From positions 1 through 64,000 of the forward strand of contig NZ_FMZS01000001.1 in NCBI RefSeq assembly GCF_900101265.1: a stretch of DNA of 64,000 bases, in the 5' to 3' direction. Below, in pieces: positions 26,961 to 36,373 of this stretch. Made by a program: the position numbers and the translations under genes. This DNA is from Massilia sp. PDC64. GTDB lineage: Bacteria; Pseudomonadota; Gammaproteobacteria; Burkholderiales; Burkholderiaceae_D. Positions within the stretch are counted from its first letter, which is position 1. Every line of letters begins with the position of its first letter. The notes under the pieces were generated by a model. That model was not told the DNA's origin. It worked only from the letters and a program-made list of their open reading frames with translations, and ran no database searches.

Positions 26961-27020
26961 GCGCTGCGTACCGCACCGCACCGCAAAAGGTTATGGACGT
27001 GCGCTGCGTACCGCACCGCA
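26961..27020. repeat. Two exact 20-base direct repeats upstream of lexA
   Basis: GCGCTGCGTACCGCACCGCA occurs at 26961-26980 and again at 27001-27020, exactly 40 bases apart. The second copy is followed by A6. They lie in the divergent rpsF/lexA region, about 35 bases upstream of the LexA box. No protein or RNA is assigned. Confidence 0.85.
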
Positions 27021-27054
27021 AAAAAATCTTGAAATCCCCTTGCGCGCGGCGCAA

Positions 27055-27074
27055 TACTGTACAAAAATACAGTC
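27055..27074. promoter_or_regulatory. SOS (LexA) operator of lexA
   Basis: TACTGTACAAAAATACAGTC matches the CTGT-N8-ACAG LexA box (CTGT at 27057-27060, ACAG at 27069-27072). It sits 26 bases before the lexA ATG, as expected for autorepression. It may overlap the -10 region. Confidence 0.9.
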
Positions 27075-27099
27075 TGACCCCGTACCAACGAAGACGAAC

Positions 27100-27765
27100 A
27101 TGCTTAAGCTCACCGCACGGCAAGAACAGATCCTCAACCTGATCAAGGAAGCCATCGACAACACCGGCTTCCCGCCGACCCGCGCCGAAATCGCCCAGGA
27201 GCTTGGCTTCCGCTCGGCCAATGCCGCCGAAGAACACCTGCAGGCCCTGGCCCGTAAAGGCGCGATCGAAATTTCCCCGGGTACCTCGCGCGGTATCCGC
27301 CTCGTCGGCCAGTCCGCCGAATCCAAGTCTGCCGCTCCGGCCGCAGTCCCCGCCTTCGTGCCGCCGATTCCGCCGAACCTGATGTCGCTGCCGCTCGTCG
27401 GCCGCGTCGCCGCGGGCTCGCCCATCCTCGCCCAGGAACACGTCGAGGCGACCTACTCCGTCGACCCGGCCATGTTCTCGAGCAAGCCCGACTTCCTGCT
27501 GAAGGTAAAAGGCTGGTCGATGCGCGACGCCGGCATCTGCGACGGCGATTTCCTCGCGGTCAAGAAGGTCGACAACGCGAAGAACGGCCAGATCGTCGTC
27601 GCCCGCATCGGCGACGAAGTGACGGTCAAGCGCTACCGCAAGACCGGCTCCACGATCGAACTGCTGCCGGAAAACCCGGACTTTTCCGTGATCACCGTCG
27701 ATCCGCAGACCGACGAATTCGCACTGGAAGGCCTGGCGGTCGGCCTGCTGCGGTCCTGGCATTGA
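27100..27765 (+). CDS. lexA: LexA repressor / S24 autoprotease
   Basis: A 221-aa SOS repressor. The winged-helix N-terminus ([35 protein letters not shown]) binds the operator. The C-terminal S24 domain has the cleavage site Ala105-Gly106 and the catalytic Ser140 (KGWSMRD) and Lys177 (VTVKRYR). It represses damage genes until RecA filaments trigger self-cleavage. The ATG at 27100 is chosen because it gives the standard MLKLTARQ start just after the operator. A weak hairpin (27797-27816) follows the stop. Confidence 0.97.
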   Translation: MLKLTARQEQILNLIKEAIDNTGFPPTRAEIAQELGFRSANAAEEHLQALARKGAIEISPGTSRGIRLVGQSAESKSAAPAAVPAFVPPIPPNLMSLPLVGRVAAGSPILAQEHVEATYSVDPAMFSSKPDFLLKVKGWSMRDAGICDGDFLAVKKVDNAKNGQIVVARIGDEVTVKRYRKTGSTIELLPENPDFSVITVDPQTDEFALEGLAVGLLRSWH

Positions 27766-27796
27766 TGACGGCGCGGCCGCCGGCCGCGTCTCTCCC

Positions 27797-27816
27797 CGAG
27801 GCCTGCACGGGCCTCG
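27797..27816 (+). terminator. Possible terminator after lexA
   Basis: A perfect 7-bp stem CGAGGCC / GGCCTCG with a 6-base loop lies 31 bases after lexA. The following TCGTTGTTCG is only moderately T-rich, so efficient termination is uncertain. Confidence 0.5.
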
Positions 27817-27968
27817 TCGTTGTTCGTGCACCTTGCACGCGCTGACCGCTTCGCTTCCGGGTGACGGGGATGTCAGATGTCGGTTAGTTGCAGATAATGG
27901 GAGCGAAGTTGCAGCTTCGACAAGCTTCCCCTACACTGCCGCTGCAACCTACCATCAGGAACTTCACC

Positions 27969-28277
27969 ATGATCTCCAGGACTTTTCTGGCGTGCTGCTT
28001 CGCCGCCGTCTGCAGCGCCGCCTCGGCACAGGCCACCGACGACCTCGACAAACGGATGCTGGAAAAATGCCAGGCCGTGGCAAAGGACTTGAACAAGACC
28101 CGCCGCGCCGCCATCAGCCTGGACGGCCTGGAACCGCTCGTCACCTGGCGCGCCGCCTGCGCCGAACGCCCGCCGACGGGCCCCGGCAACGTCACCGCCC
28201 TCTGCACGGGCAAGCATACGGCCGCGAAAGGCGAACGAGGCGTGTTTTCTGGGAAAAAAGCGACCACGGAAAACTGA
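27969..28277 (+). CDS. Small exported protein, unknown function
   Basis: A 102-aa protein with a clear signal peptide (MISRTFLACCFAAVCSAASA, cleavage after AQA or before). The mature part is charged, with three cysteines (KCQAV, RAACAE, TALCTG) and a basic C-terminus. It ends 33 bases before the convergent Sel1 gene. No family is recognised. No good ribosome site is seen; the ATG at 27969 is set by the signal peptide. Confidence 0.6.
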   Translation: MISRTFLACCFAAVCSAASAQATDDLDKRMLEKCQAVAKDLNKTRRAAISLDGLEPLVTWRAACAERPPTGPGNVTALCTGKHTAAKGERGVFSGKKATTEN

Positions 28278-28309
28278 ATCGCGGCTATTTCACTTGCTTG
28301 TACTATGGA

Positions 28310-29110
28310 TCACTTGCCGTCATCCGGCGGCGGCGCGTTCTTGACCATCTCGTTGTGTTCCTTGACATAAGCTTCCGTACCCGCGCGCCAGGCATCGAAG
28401 TCCGCAACGACCAGCTTTCCCGCCACCTTCGTGTCTTCCGCCAGGCGCTCGCCGACTTCCTTCAGGTGTGCATTCGCCTTCTCCGTCTCGTCCTTCGTCA
28501 TCAGCTTCGCGACGTCGTCCGGGATGCGCTTGGTCAGGGGCAGCGACGCATTCAACTGCTTCACCCAGCGGTTGTGGCACGCCTCCCAGTCCTTCATCTT
28601 GCCGCTGTAATAGTCGATTTCTTCGTTGACCTTCGACATGGACGGAAACCGCGGCGCCGGGCACCGGTACTCGTTGGTGCGCAGGTCCGAGCCGTCGTAT
28701 TTCGCGATCCAGTAGTCGAGATCGGCACGACGCGCCTCGCGCTGCTTCATCAGCTCGAGCGACGCGATGGCGACGGCATTGCCCTTCGCGGCCGCCTTCT
28801 GGAACCATTGCGCGGCCTTGTCCATGTCGACACTGCCCGCCTCGCCGTAGAAATACATTTCGCCCAGGTGCTGCTGGGCCATCACGTTGCCGGCGTTCGC
28901 CAGCTTCGTGTATTTCGCCAGCGCTTCCGGATAGGCCTTCTTCGCGAACAACGCATCCGCTTCGGCGAGCTCGGCGGCGGAGTTGGCGGACGATGCCGCG
29001 GCGGCAGCCGGCTTGGCTGCAGCGCTTTTCGCAGGTGATTTGGCACCGGGCTCGGCGGCGATGGCGGCACCACCGCACAGCAGTGCGGCGCAAAACAAAG
29101 CAATCTTCAT
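28310..29110 (-). CDS. Exported Sel1-repeat protein
   Basis: A 266-aa periplasmic protein. Signal peptide MKIALFCAALLCGGAAIAAE is followed by an Ala/Lys linker and a tetratricopeptide/Sel1-like segment (about 50-125; QQHLGEMYFYGEAG and AAQWFQKAAAKGNAVA). The rest is an unassigned helical region with paired cysteines (YRCPAP and EACHNRW). Sel1 repeats bind proteins; the partner is unknown. The start at 29110 gives the signal peptide; an open frame upstream is not used. It converges with the small exported protein gene. Confidence 0.75.
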   Translation of the reverse strand: MKIALFCAALLCGGAAIAAEPGAKSPAKSAAAKPAAAAASSANSAAELAEADALFAKKAYPEALAKYTKLANAGNVMAQQHLGEMYFYGEAGSVDMDKAAQWFQKAAAKGNAVAIASLELMKQREARRADLDYWIAKYDGSDLRTNEYRCPAPRFPSMSKVNEEIDYYSGKMKDWEACHNRWVKQLNASLPLTKRIPDDVAKLMTKDETEKANAHLKEVGERLAEDTKVAGKLVVADFDAWRAGTEAYVKEHNEMVKNAPPPDDGK

Positions 29111-29175
29111 GGGGCGTGCAGTCGGTGATTCGATGATTGGGAACAGGACGATCATAACCGCAGCGCCCCGCCCGC

Positions 29176-30417
29176 TCAACCGTTCAGTGCGTCGCCGAAA
29201 TCGGCCAGCAGGTCGGCCGTATCCTCGATGCCCACCGACACGCGGATGAGGGATTCCGCGATGCCCATGCTGGCGCGGCGCTCCGCCCCCATCTCGAAGA
29301 AGATCGTGTGCGCGACCGGGATGACGAGCGTGCGCGTGTCGCCCAGGTTCGATGCCGGGATCGCGACCTTCAGGCGGTTCAGGTAGTCGAAGCAGTCGAT
29401 GCCCTCCTTCAGCTCGAAGCTGAACAGCGAACCGTAGGCGCGGAACTGTTCGCTCGCCAGCTTGTGCTGCGGGTGCGATTCCAGGCCCGGGTAGTAGACG
29501 GCGGCGACACGGTCGTCGGCCTCGAGCATGCGCGCGAGCGCCAGCGCGTTGGCACTGGTGCGCTCCATGCGCAGCGCGAGCGTCTCCGCGCCGACGGCGA
29601 TGTGGTGCGCCGCTTCCGGTGCCAGCGAGGCGCCGAAGTCGCGCAGCGATTTCGCCCGCAGCTGCGCCATGCCTTGCGCGGCCGGCGGCTGGCGGCGGAA
29701 GTTGTCGGCGATGTTCGGGTAGGCGGACCAGTCGAACAGGCCCGTGTCCGTCAGCGCGCCGCCCAGCGCCATGCCGTGGCCGCCGATCGACTTCGTCAGC
29801 GAGTTCACGACGAGGCCCGCGCCCACCGTCTTCGGACGGAACAGGTAGGGCGTCGTCATCGTGTTGTCGACGACGTACAGGATGCCGCGTGCGCGGCACA
29901 GTTCGCCGATGCGCGCGAGGTCCGCGATCTGCGTGCGCGGGTTGGCGATCGTCTCGACGAACACGAGGCGCGTGTTGGCTTTAAGCGCGGCTTCCACGTT
30001 GGCGACGTCGGTCGCATCCACGAACGACACTTCGGTGCCCTGCGCCGCCACCGTGTTCCACAGGCTGTTGGTATTCCCGAACAGGAACGAGGACGACACG
30101 ACGTGGTCGCCCGCGCGCAGCAGTGCCTGCGCGAGCGCGCCGATGGCGGCCATGCCGGTGCCGAAGCACAGCGAGGCGACGCCGTCTTCCATCTTGCTGA
30201 TCTTGTCTTCCAGCGCGCTGACGGTCGGGTTGCCCTGGCGGCCGTAGCGGAAGCCCGGTTCCTTGCCCTGGAAGACGGACGCGAGCTGGCGCGCATCCGT
30301 GTAGCCGAACGCGACCGACGTGTGGATCGGTTTGTGCAGGGAGTTCTGCTCGATCGGCTTGCGACGGTCGTTGTGCAGGACGGTGGTGGTGAAGCCGTAG
30401 TTGGGTTTGTCGCTCAT
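29176..30417 (-). CDS. metZ: Cystathionine gamma-synthase-family PLP enzyme (O-succinyl/acetylhomoserine sulfhydrylase-like)
   Basis: A 413-aa Cys/Met-metabolism PLP enzyme. The PLP lysine is in NSLTKSIGGHG, and the family fold is marked by RYGRQGNPTVSALE, CFGTGMAAIGA and VVDNTMTTPYL. Enzymes of this family after purF in betaproteobacteria are usually called O-succinylhomoserine sulfhydrylase, making homocysteine from sulfide; cystathionine gamma-synthase is a close alternative that sequence alone does not exclude. The ATG at 30417 (MSDKPNYGF) is chosen. It follows purF by 85 bases with a hairpin between. Confidence 0.82.
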   Translation of the reverse strand: MSDKPNYGFTTTVLHNDRRKPIEQNSLHKPIHTSVAFGYTDARQLASVFQGKEPGFRYGRQGNPTVSALEDKISKMEDGVASLCFGTGMAAIGALAQALLRAGDHVVSSSFLFGNTNSLWNTVAAQGTEVSFVDATDVANVEAALKANTRLVFVETIANPRTQIADLARIGELCRARGILYVVDNTMTTPYLFRPKTVGAGLVVNSLTKSIGGHGMALGGALTDTGLFDWSAYPNIADNFRRQPPAAQGMAQLRAKSLRDFGASLAPEAAHHIAVGAETLALRMERTSANALALARMLEADDRVAAVYYPGLESHPQHKLASEQFRAYGSLFSFELKEGIDCFDYLNRLKVAIPASNLGDTRTLVIPVAHTIFFEMGAERRASMGIAESLIRVSVGIEDTADLLADFGDALNG

Positions 30418-30430
30418 GGTGTCGAAATGA

Positions 30431-30456
30431 AAACGGGCGCCCCGAGGCGCCCGATG
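30431..30456 (-). terminator. Terminator-like hairpin between purF and metZ
   Basis: A perfect 7-bp GC stem GGGCGCC / GGCGCCC with a 4-base loop is followed on the minus strand by GTTTTCATTTC. It may attenuate read-through from purF into metZ. Confidence 0.6.
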
Positions 30457-30502
30457 ATTCAATACAGTGCCGGCGCGAGCAGCAGTGCGCCGGCGTCCGG
30501 GC

Positions 30503-32026
30503 TCATTCCGCCGCGACGGGCGGGTTCAGGTTCAGTTGCGTGCGCACGATGTCTTCCGACGATTTACCGGAGGACTTGTGGCGCACGTGCTCCAGCTGGT
30601 CGAGGTAGGCCGGCGTGACGTCGCCCGTGATGTAGACGCCGTCGAAGCAGGACGCTTCCACGCTCGTCAGGGCCGGGTTGACGTCGGAGATCGACTTCTT
30701 CAGCGCATCCAGGTCCTGGTAGACGAGACGGTCGGCCGTGATCTCGCGGCACACTTCCTCGACGGTGCGGCCGTGGGCGATCAGCTCGTCGCGCGTCGGC
30801 ATGTCGATGCCGTACACGTTCGGGTACAGGACCGGCGGCGCGGCCGACGCGAAGAACACCTTGCGGGCACCCGATTCGCGCGCCATCTGCACGATCTCGC
30901 GGCTCGTCGTGCCGCGCACGATGGAGTCGTCGACGAGCAGCACGTTCTTGTCCTTGAATTCGGACGGGATCGCGTTCAGCTTCTGGCGCACGGATTTCTT
31001 GCGCATCGCCTGGCCCGGCATGATGAACGTGCGGCCGACGTAGCGGTTCTTGATGAAGCCTTCGCGGTATTCGACGCCCAGTTTCAGCGCGAGCTGGATG
31101 GCGGCCGGACGCGACGAGTCCGGGATCGGCATCACGACGTCGATTTCTTCGACCGGGATCTCTTTGCGGATCTTCTCGGCCAGGTATTCGCCCATGCGCA
31201 GGCGGGTGGCGTACACGGAGGCGCCGTCGATCACGGAGTCCGGGCGGGCCAGGTAGACGTATTCGAACGCGCACGGGTTCAACGACGGGTTCTCGGCGCA
31301 CTGGCGCGTGTGCAGCTGGCGGTCGGCGTCGACCCAGACGGCTTCGCCCGGCGCGATGTCGCGCATGAAGCGGAAGCCCAGGCCTTCCAGCGCGACGGAT
31401 TCGCTGGCGACGAGGTATTCTGGGCCGTTCTCGGTCTCGTTGATGCCGATGCACAGCGGACGGATGCCGAACGGGTCGCGGAACGCGAGCAGGCCGTGGC
31501 CGGCGATCTGGGCGATGACGGCATACGCGCCGCGCACGCGGCGGTGCACCTGCGCGACGGCCTTGAACACGGCGTCCGGCTCGAGCGAGTAGCCGTCGGC
31601 GGCCGTGGCGATCTCATGGGCCAGCACGTTCAGCAGGACTTCCGAGTCGGAGTTCGTGTTGACGTGGCGGCGGTCGATGCGGAACAGTTCTTCCTTCAGC
31701 TGTTCCTGGTTCGTGAGGTTGCCGTTGTGCGCCAGCGTGATGCCAAACGGGGCATTCACGTAGAACGGCTGCGCTTCCTCTTCGCTGGACGAGCCGGCGG
31801 TCGGATAGCGGCAGTGGCCGATGCCGGAATTGCCTTGCAGCGAACGCATGTTACGCGTGCGGAAGACGTCACGCACGAGGCCGTTGGCCTTGTACATCGA
31901 GAACATGCTGCTGTGATTGGTTGCAATGCCCGCAGCATCCTGACCGCGGTGCTGCAACAGCAGCAACGCATCATATAACAGCTGGTTGACGGGGGCTTGC
32001 GAGACGACGCCGACGATGCCACACAT
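30503..32026 (-). CDS. purF: Amidophosphoribosyltransferase
   Basis: A 507-aa enzyme catalysing the first committed purine step, PRPP plus glutamine to phosphoribosylamine. The N-terminal Ntn glutaminase starts MCGIVGV with nucleophile Cys2. The PRPP-binding loop [16 protein letters not shown] is in the C-terminal phosphoribosyltransferase domain. No N-terminal propeptide is present, as in the E. coli type. It follows cvpA by 40 bases in the conserved cvpA-purF pair. Confidence 0.96.
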   Translation of the reverse strand: MCGIVGVVSQAPVNQLLYDALLLLQHRGQDAAGIATNHSSMFSMYKANGLVRDVFRTRNMRSLQGNSGIGHCRYPTAGSSSEEEAQPFYVNAPFGITLAHNGNLTNQEQLKEELFRIDRRHVNTNSDSEVLLNVLAHEIATAADGYSLEPDAVFKAVAQVHRRVRGAYAVIAQIAGHGLLAFRDPFGIRPLCIGINETENGPEYLVASESVALEGLGFRFMRDIAPGEAVWVDADRQLHTRQCAENPSLNPCAFEYVYLARPDSVIDGASVYATRLRMGEYLAEKIRKEIPVEEIDVVMPIPDSSRPAAIQLALKLGVEYREGFIKNRYVGRTFIMPGQAMRKKSVRQKLNAIPSEFKDKNVLLVDDSIVRGTTSREIVQMARESGARKVFFASAAPPVLYPNVYGIDMPTRDELIAHGRTVEEVCREITADRLVYQDLDALKKSISDVNPALTSVEASCFDGVYITGDVTPAYLDQLEHVRHKSSGKSSEDIVRTQLNLNPPVAAE

Positions 32027-32066
32027 GGTGTGCTCCTAAACTTGGACAGCTAAACAAAAGGGTGTT

Positions 32067-32555
32067 TCAAAACTGCACGTGCTGCGCGAAGGCAGCGGGC
32101 AAGAAAGGTTTGACTGTGCGCGCTCCGGTTTCCGCCATGGGCGAGAACAGCGCGTCTTTCCAGAAAGCCTGTTGGGGAATGGATGTCATCCCGCACAATA
32201 TGACGCCGGCCAGCACGATCACAATACCCCGGCCCAATCCGAACAGGCCGCCGAGGCCGCGGTCGGCCAGGGTCAGGCCGGAGGCCTCGATCAGGGCGCT
32301 GATCGCGAGGGCCAGCAGGCCCATCAGCACGCGCACGCCGAGGAACAATGCAATGAAGGCAACGATCAGCCGCAAGGCTTCGCCCGGAATCACGGATGGT
32401 AGCATGGGCGCCAGTTTCGCGCCGAAGGCGTTGGCCACGATGAAGGCCGCCACCCAGCCCACGAGCGACAGGATTTCCTTGACCAGCCCGCGCATGGTGC
32501 TGATGACGACCGACGAGATCAGGATGAACAACACCACGTAGTCGAAAATCGTCAC
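32067..32555 (-). CDS. cvpA: CvpA family membrane protein
   Basis: A 162-aa inner-membrane protein with four predicted helices (VVLFILISSVVISTMRGLV; LVGWVAAFIVANAFG; LIVAFIALFLGVRVLMGLL; GIVIVLAGVILCGM). The family is needed for colicin V production and envelope stress tolerance in enterobacteria; its biochemical role is not settled. It lies between the SPOR gene and purF, the standard position. Confidence 0.92.
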   Translation of the reverse strand: MTIFDYVVLFILISSVVISTMRGLVKEILSLVGWVAAFIVANAFGAKLAPMLPSVIPGEALRLIVAFIALFLGVRVLMGLLALAISALIEASGLTLADRGLGGLFGLGRGIVIVLAGVILCGMTSIPQQAFWKDALFSPMAETGARTVKPFLPAAFAQHVQF

Positions 32556-32568
32556 GGCTTCTACGGAA

Positions 32569-33585
32569 TCAGACCGGGGTCATGGCGCCCGACAAGCCCA
32601 GGCGGCCCAGCTTGGCGCGTACTTTCTCGGCGTCTTCCTTGTTCAGGGGACCGACTCTTACGCGGATCAGTTCGCCGGACGGGGTGGACGTCTTCTGCGT
32701 GTACGACGAGATGCCCGCTTCGCGCAGCTTCGCCTGCACCTCGGCCGCCTTTTCCTGGCTCGACAATGCGGCCACCTGCAGCACGAAGCGCTGCGACGAG
32801 GACTCGGCCGGCTTCTCTTTCTCGGCCGGCTTGCCTTCCAGGATGGCCATGGCGCGCGCCGCGTCGTCCTTCGGTTTTACCGGCTTGTCCTCGGCGGCCT
32901 TGGCCTTGGCTTTTTCGCGGGCTTCGCGCGCGAGGCGCTCCGCCTTCTCGTGCTCGGCCCTGTCGTGCTCGGCCTTCTCGCGTTCCGCCCTCTCCTTCTC
33001 GGCGAGGCGGGCTTCGGCCTTCGCATCCTTGTGCTCGGCCTTGGGCGCTTCCTTGTGTTCCGGCTTCGCGGGTTCCGGCTTGTGCTCGACCTTCGGCTCC
33101 GGCTTCGTCACGGCAGGCGGTTGGGTCGCGACGCTCTCGGGCTTCGCGGCGGCGACAGCGGCCGGGGCCTTCGCGGCGGGCGCGGGCGGCGGCGCCTCGA
33201 CCACTTCCTCGCCCTTGTCGACGCTGTCCGCGGCGGACACGGCCTTGTCGGCGGCGGGCACGGGCAGCGGCGCGGCTTTATCTTTCGCGGGAATCTGGAT
33301 CGCGATGTCGCCGGCGAGCGGCTTGGGCTCGGAATCGAGCAGCATCGGCAGGCCGACGGCGGCCGCGAGCGCCAGCGCGATGGCGCCGACGAGACGGCGG
33401 CGGGCGCGCTTCTTTTCGGGGAGCATGGGATCGGCACCGGGACGGCGCGTCGCGCCGCCGCCGGCATTGGTGGCGCGCTTGGCGCGGGCGCGCTCGCCGA
33501 GCGCGGCGTCGTCGTCCTTGCTGTAGAAGCGGCCACTGTCCTCGGTGAGGCGGTCCTGCTTGCTTTTACGGGAGAACAAGCCCAT
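32569..33585 (-). CDS. SPOR-domain cell-division protein (DedD-like)
   Basis: A 338-aa bitopic membrane protein. A cytoplasmic N-terminus with basic residues (GLFSRKSKQDRL) precedes one membrane helix (about 67-85; RRRLVGAIALALAAAVGLPM). A long Pro/Ala/Lys/Glu periplasmic linker contains a charged, probably helical stretch of KAE/ERAEHE type at about 175-235. A C-terminal SPOR domain (about 262-338; RFVLQVAALSSQEKAAEVQ and IRVRVGPLNKEDAE) binds denuded peptidoglycan at the division site. It sits 13 bases from cvpA and 11 from folC. Confidence 0.9.
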   Translation of the reverse strand: MGLFSRKSKQDRLTEDSGRFYSKDDDAALGERARAKRATNAGGGATRRPGADPMLPEKKRARRRLVGAIALALAAAVGLPMLLDSEPKPLAGDIAIQIPAKDKAAPLPVPAADKAVSAADSVDKGEEVVEAPPPAPAAKAPAAVAAAKPESVATQPPAVTKPEPKVEHKPEPAKPEHKEAPKAEHKDAKAEARLAEKERAEREKAEHDRAEHEKAERLAREAREKAKAKAAEDKPVKPKDDAARAMAILEGKPAEKEKPAESSSQRFVLQVAALSSQEKAAEVQAKLREAGISSYTQKTSTPSGELIRVRVGPLNKEDAEKVRAKLGRLGLSGAMTPV

Positions 33586-33596
33586 GCGGTGTCACG

Positions 33597-34895
33597 TCAA
33601 TGAAGAGAGGATTTACGGGCCGCCATCACGCCAGCCACGGTATAGAACGAGCCAAAGACCACTATTCTATCATCCTGTCCGGCCCGGCTTGTTGCATCTG
33701 CGAATGCCTCGGCCGGATTGGCGAACGTTTTGACGGAGAATTCGTCGTCTTTCGCACCACTCGGCTTCAAGGCCTGCAGCTTTTCGGCCAGCACGGCCGG
33801 ATCGGCCGAACGGGGCGACGGCAGCGCCGTCACGCACCAGTGGTCGATGTTCGGCGCCAGGTGGGCGACGACGGCGTCGATGTCCTTGTCCTGCATGATG
33901 CCGAACACGGCGTACGTGAACCGGTGGAAGCCCATGTTGCCCAGGTTCTGGGCGAGCGTCGCGGCTGCGTGCGGGTTGTGCGCCACGTCGAGGATCGTCG
34001 TGGGACGGCCCGCCAGCACCTGGAAGCGGCCCGGCAATTCGACCATCGCGAGGCCCGCGCGCGTTTCCTGCGCGCCCACCGGCAGCACGTTGCGCAGCGC
34101 TTCCAGCGCGGCCAGCGCTGCCGATGCGTTCAGCAGCTGGTTGGCGCCGCGCAGCGCCGGGTACGCGAGCGAATTGCGGCGCTGCGTGCGGCCGCCATAG
34201 GCCCACTGCTGCTTGTCGCCCTGGTAGTTGAAGTCGCGGCCCAGCAGCCACAGGTCGGCGCCGATGTCTTCCGCATGCTTGATCAGCGATTGCGGCGGCA
34301 GCGGATCGCTGCAGATGGCCGGCTTGCCGGGGCGGAAGATGCCGGCCTTCTCGAAGCCGATCTCTTCGCGCGTGTCGCCGAGATAATCCTTGTGGTCGAT
34401 GTCGATGCTCGTGACGATGGACACGTCCGCATCGATCACGTTCACGGCATCGAGGCGGCCGCCGAGGCCCACTTCCAGGATCGCCACGTCGACGCCGGAC
34501 GTCGACAGCAGGTGCATGATCGCGAGCGTCGTGAATTCGAAATACGTGAGGTCGATGTCGCCGCGACGCGCTTCGACTTCGTTGAACGCAGCGATGAGCT
34601 TGTCGTCGCTGGCCATTTCGCCGTTGATGCGGGCGCGCTCGTTGAAGTCGAGGAAGTGCGGCTTGATGTACAGGCCGACCTTGTAGCCGCTCTGCAGCAG
34701 GATGGCTTCCAGCATGGCGCAGGTCGAGCCCTTGCCGTTGGTGCCCGCGACCATGATCACGGGGCAGGAAAAGGCGAGGCCCATGCGCTCCTTGACGGTG
34801 CGCACACGGTCCAGGCCCATGTCGATGTGGGTTTCGGCATGGCGCGACTCGAGCAGCGCCAGCCAGTCGGGCAAGGTGGTCGGGAGGTTAGGCAT
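33597..34895 (-). CDS. folC: Bifunctional folylpolyglutamate / dihydrofolate synthase
   Basis: A 432-aa ATP-dependent ligase that joins glutamate to dihydropteroate and to folates. The P-loop is IMVAGTNGKGST near residue 50, with ILEVGLGGRLDAVN and a Mur-ligase-type C-terminal domain (DVAHNPHAA). It follows accD by 69 bases, which contain a strong hairpin, and precedes the SPOR gene. Confidence 0.95.
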   Translation of the reverse strand: MPNLPTTLPDWLALLESRHAETHIDMGLDRVRTVKERMGLAFSCPVIMVAGTNGKGSTCAMLEAILLQSGYKVGLYIKPHFLDFNERARINGEMASDDKLIAAFNEVEARRGDIDLTYFEFTTLAIMHLLSTSGVDVAILEVGLGGRLDAVNVIDADVSIVTSIDIDHKDYLGDTREEIGFEKAGIFRPGKPAICSDPLPPQSLIKHAEDIGADLWLLGRDFNYQGDKQQWAYGGRTQRRNSLAYPALRGANQLLNASAALAALEALRNVLPVGAQETRAGLAMVELPGRFQVLAGRPTTILDVAHNPHAAATLAQNLGNMGFHRFTYAVFGIMQDKDIDAVVAHLAPNIDHWCVTALPSPRSADPAVLAEKLQALKPSGAKDDEFSVKTFANPAEAFADATSRAGQDDRIVVFGSFYTVAGVMAARKSSLH

Positions 34896-34916
34896 GGGAT
34901 GGCATCCGGAATGCGC

Positions 34917-34952
34917 GCGCGGCCGGCTGCCTGGGGGAGCAGCCGGCCGCGC
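34917..34952 (-). promoter_or_regulatory. Perfect 14-bp GC hairpin between accD and folC
   Basis: GCGCGGCCGGCTGC and its exact complement flank an 8-base loop. No T-run follows on either strand, so it is not a classic terminator. It could be a processing or stability element or a pause site in the accD-folC message. Confidence 0.55.
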
Positions 34953-34964
34953 GGTGACAACGAA

Positions 34965-35837
34965 TCAAGCGATGACGTCGGCCGGCTGGTTTTGCAGCAG
35001 GGCGAGCACGCGCGCGATTTCTTCGCGCATCTTGCGGCGGTCGACGATCATGTCGATGGCGCCTTTTTGCAGCAGGAACTCGGAACGCTGGAAGCCTTCC
35101 GGCAGTTTTTCGCGCACGGTGTTTTCGATCACGCGGGGGCCCGCGAAGCCGATCAGGGCTTTCGGTTCGGCCATGACGACGTCACCCATGAACGCGAACG
35201 AGGCGGACACGCCACCCGTCGTCGGGTCGGTCAGCACGCTGATGAACGGAAGTTTTTTCTCGGACAGCTTGGTCAGCATCGAGGTGGTCTTGGCCATCTG
35301 CATCAGCGACAGCAGGCCTTCCTGCATGCGCGCACCGCCGCTGGCGGTGATGCAGATGAACGGCACCTTCTGCTCGAGCGCCACCTGGGCGCCACGCACG
35401 AAACGCTCGCCGTTCACGGAACCCATCGTACCGGCCATGAATTCGTAGGCGAAGCAGGCGACGACGACCGGCAGGCTCATGATCGAACCGCCCTGCACGA
35501 CCATCGAATCGGTCTCGCCGGTGGCTTCCATCGCGTCCTTCAGACGGTCAGGATATTTCTTGCTGTCTTTGAACTTCAGGGTATCGACCGGCAGGACGTC
35601 CTGGCCGATCTCGTAGCGGCCGCCCTCGTCGAGCAGCGCGTCGAGGCGCTCGCGGGCGCGGATACGCATGTGGTGGCTGCATTTCGGGCAGACATGCAGG
35701 TTCGACTCCAGGTCGGCGCGGTACAGGACCGACTCGCACGACGGGCACTTGACCCACAGGCCTTCGGGCATGGTCTGGCGTTTGGCGGCATCGGAGCGCT
35801 GGATCCGGGGGGGCAGCAGCTTTTCCAACCAACTCAT
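34965..35837 (-). CDS. accD: Acetyl-CoA carboxylase carboxyltransferase subunit beta
   Basis: A 290-aa subunit that, with AccA, transfers carboxyl from biotin to acetyl-CoA to give malonyl-CoA. The N-terminal zinc ribbon is visible (CPSC, then CPKC about 16 residues on), followed by the crotonase-like domain with [20 protein letters not shown] and [11 protein letters not shown]. It is downstream of trpA and the small membrane protein gene and upstream of folC, a common order in betaproteobacteria. Confidence 0.96.
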   Translation of the reverse strand: MSWLEKLLPPRIQRSDAAKRQTMPEGLWVKCPSCESVLYRADLESNLHVCPKCSHHMRIRARERLDALLDEGGRYEIGQDVLPVDTLKFKDSKKYPDRLKDAMEATGETDSMVVQGGSIMSLPVVVACFAYEFMAGTMGSVNGERFVRGAQVALEQKVPFICITASGGARMQEGLLSLMQMAKTTSMLTKLSEKKLPFISVLTDPTTGGVSASFAFMGDVVMAEPKALIGFAGPRVIENTVREKLPEGFQRSEFLLQKGAIDMIVDRRKMREEIARVLALLQNQPADVIA

Positions 35838-35951
35838 GTTCTCTCCTTTGCGGCAATTCTGGAATTGGGCGTAGTGTAGCCGTTCGCATCAGGCTTGTCG
35901 AATTCTTGCCGTTAATTACTTGCCTTTTTGATAAAGTTGCGCTAGCAGAAA

Positions 35952-35976
35952 TGAGAACCGGGGCGCGTGGCCCCGG
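35952..35976 (-). terminator. Terminator-like hairpin upstream of accD
   Basis: A perfect 7-bp stem CCGGGGC / GCCCCGG with a 5-base loop is followed on the minus strand by TTCTCATTTCTG. It lies just after the small membrane protein gene and may end that transcript before accD. Confidence 0.6.
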
Positions 35977-35997
35977 TGGTGTCGTGCGGTTCCGGCG

Positions 35998-36282
35998 TCA
36001 GCGCACGGCGGCCGGGCCGACCTCCGCCGTCGTGAATTCGAAGCCGCCGATGCGGGCCGCGACCAGGTTATAGATCCACGCACCGAAGGCGGCGCCGATG
36101 AAGGCGCCGATCGCGTAGGCCACCGGCATCATGATCAGCATGGCGATGCTCGCGCCCGCAGGCATGAACGATGACATGAACAACCCGGCCAGTATGACGA
36201 CGGGGATCGCGGTGACGAGATAGACAGCAGCCATGACCTTGGCCGACTGCACGACGGAAACCTGCACGATTTGTTTTTTCAT
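35998..36282 (-). CDS. Small two-helix membrane protein, unknown function
   Basis: A 94-aa protein with two long hydrophobic segments (about 14-36, VMAAVYLVTAIPVVILAGLF; about 43-72, IAMLIMMPVAYAIGAFIGAA) and short polar ends. No family assignment is made with confidence. It lies between trpA and accD on the same strand, with a terminator-like hairpin behind it, and may be a stand-alone gene inside the biosynthetic run. Confidence 0.7.
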   Translation of the reverse strand: MKKQIVQVSVVQSAKVMAAVYLVTAIPVVILAGLFMSSFMPAGASIAMLIMMPVAYAIGAFIGAAFGAWIYNLVAARIGGFEFTTAEVGPAAVR

Positions 36283-36373
36283 GATGGATGCCGGGGTTGA
36301 GTGGATGAAGACTGCCCGTCCACTCTATCCCGACATTTCCACCAAGAAAATCGACCGCGTCAAGAAACCCGTT

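Noticed and set aside
26961..27020. Possible mini-CRISPR (two 20-base repeats with a 20-base spacer)
   Set aside because: Only two copies, short and non-palindromic, with no cas genes in the window.
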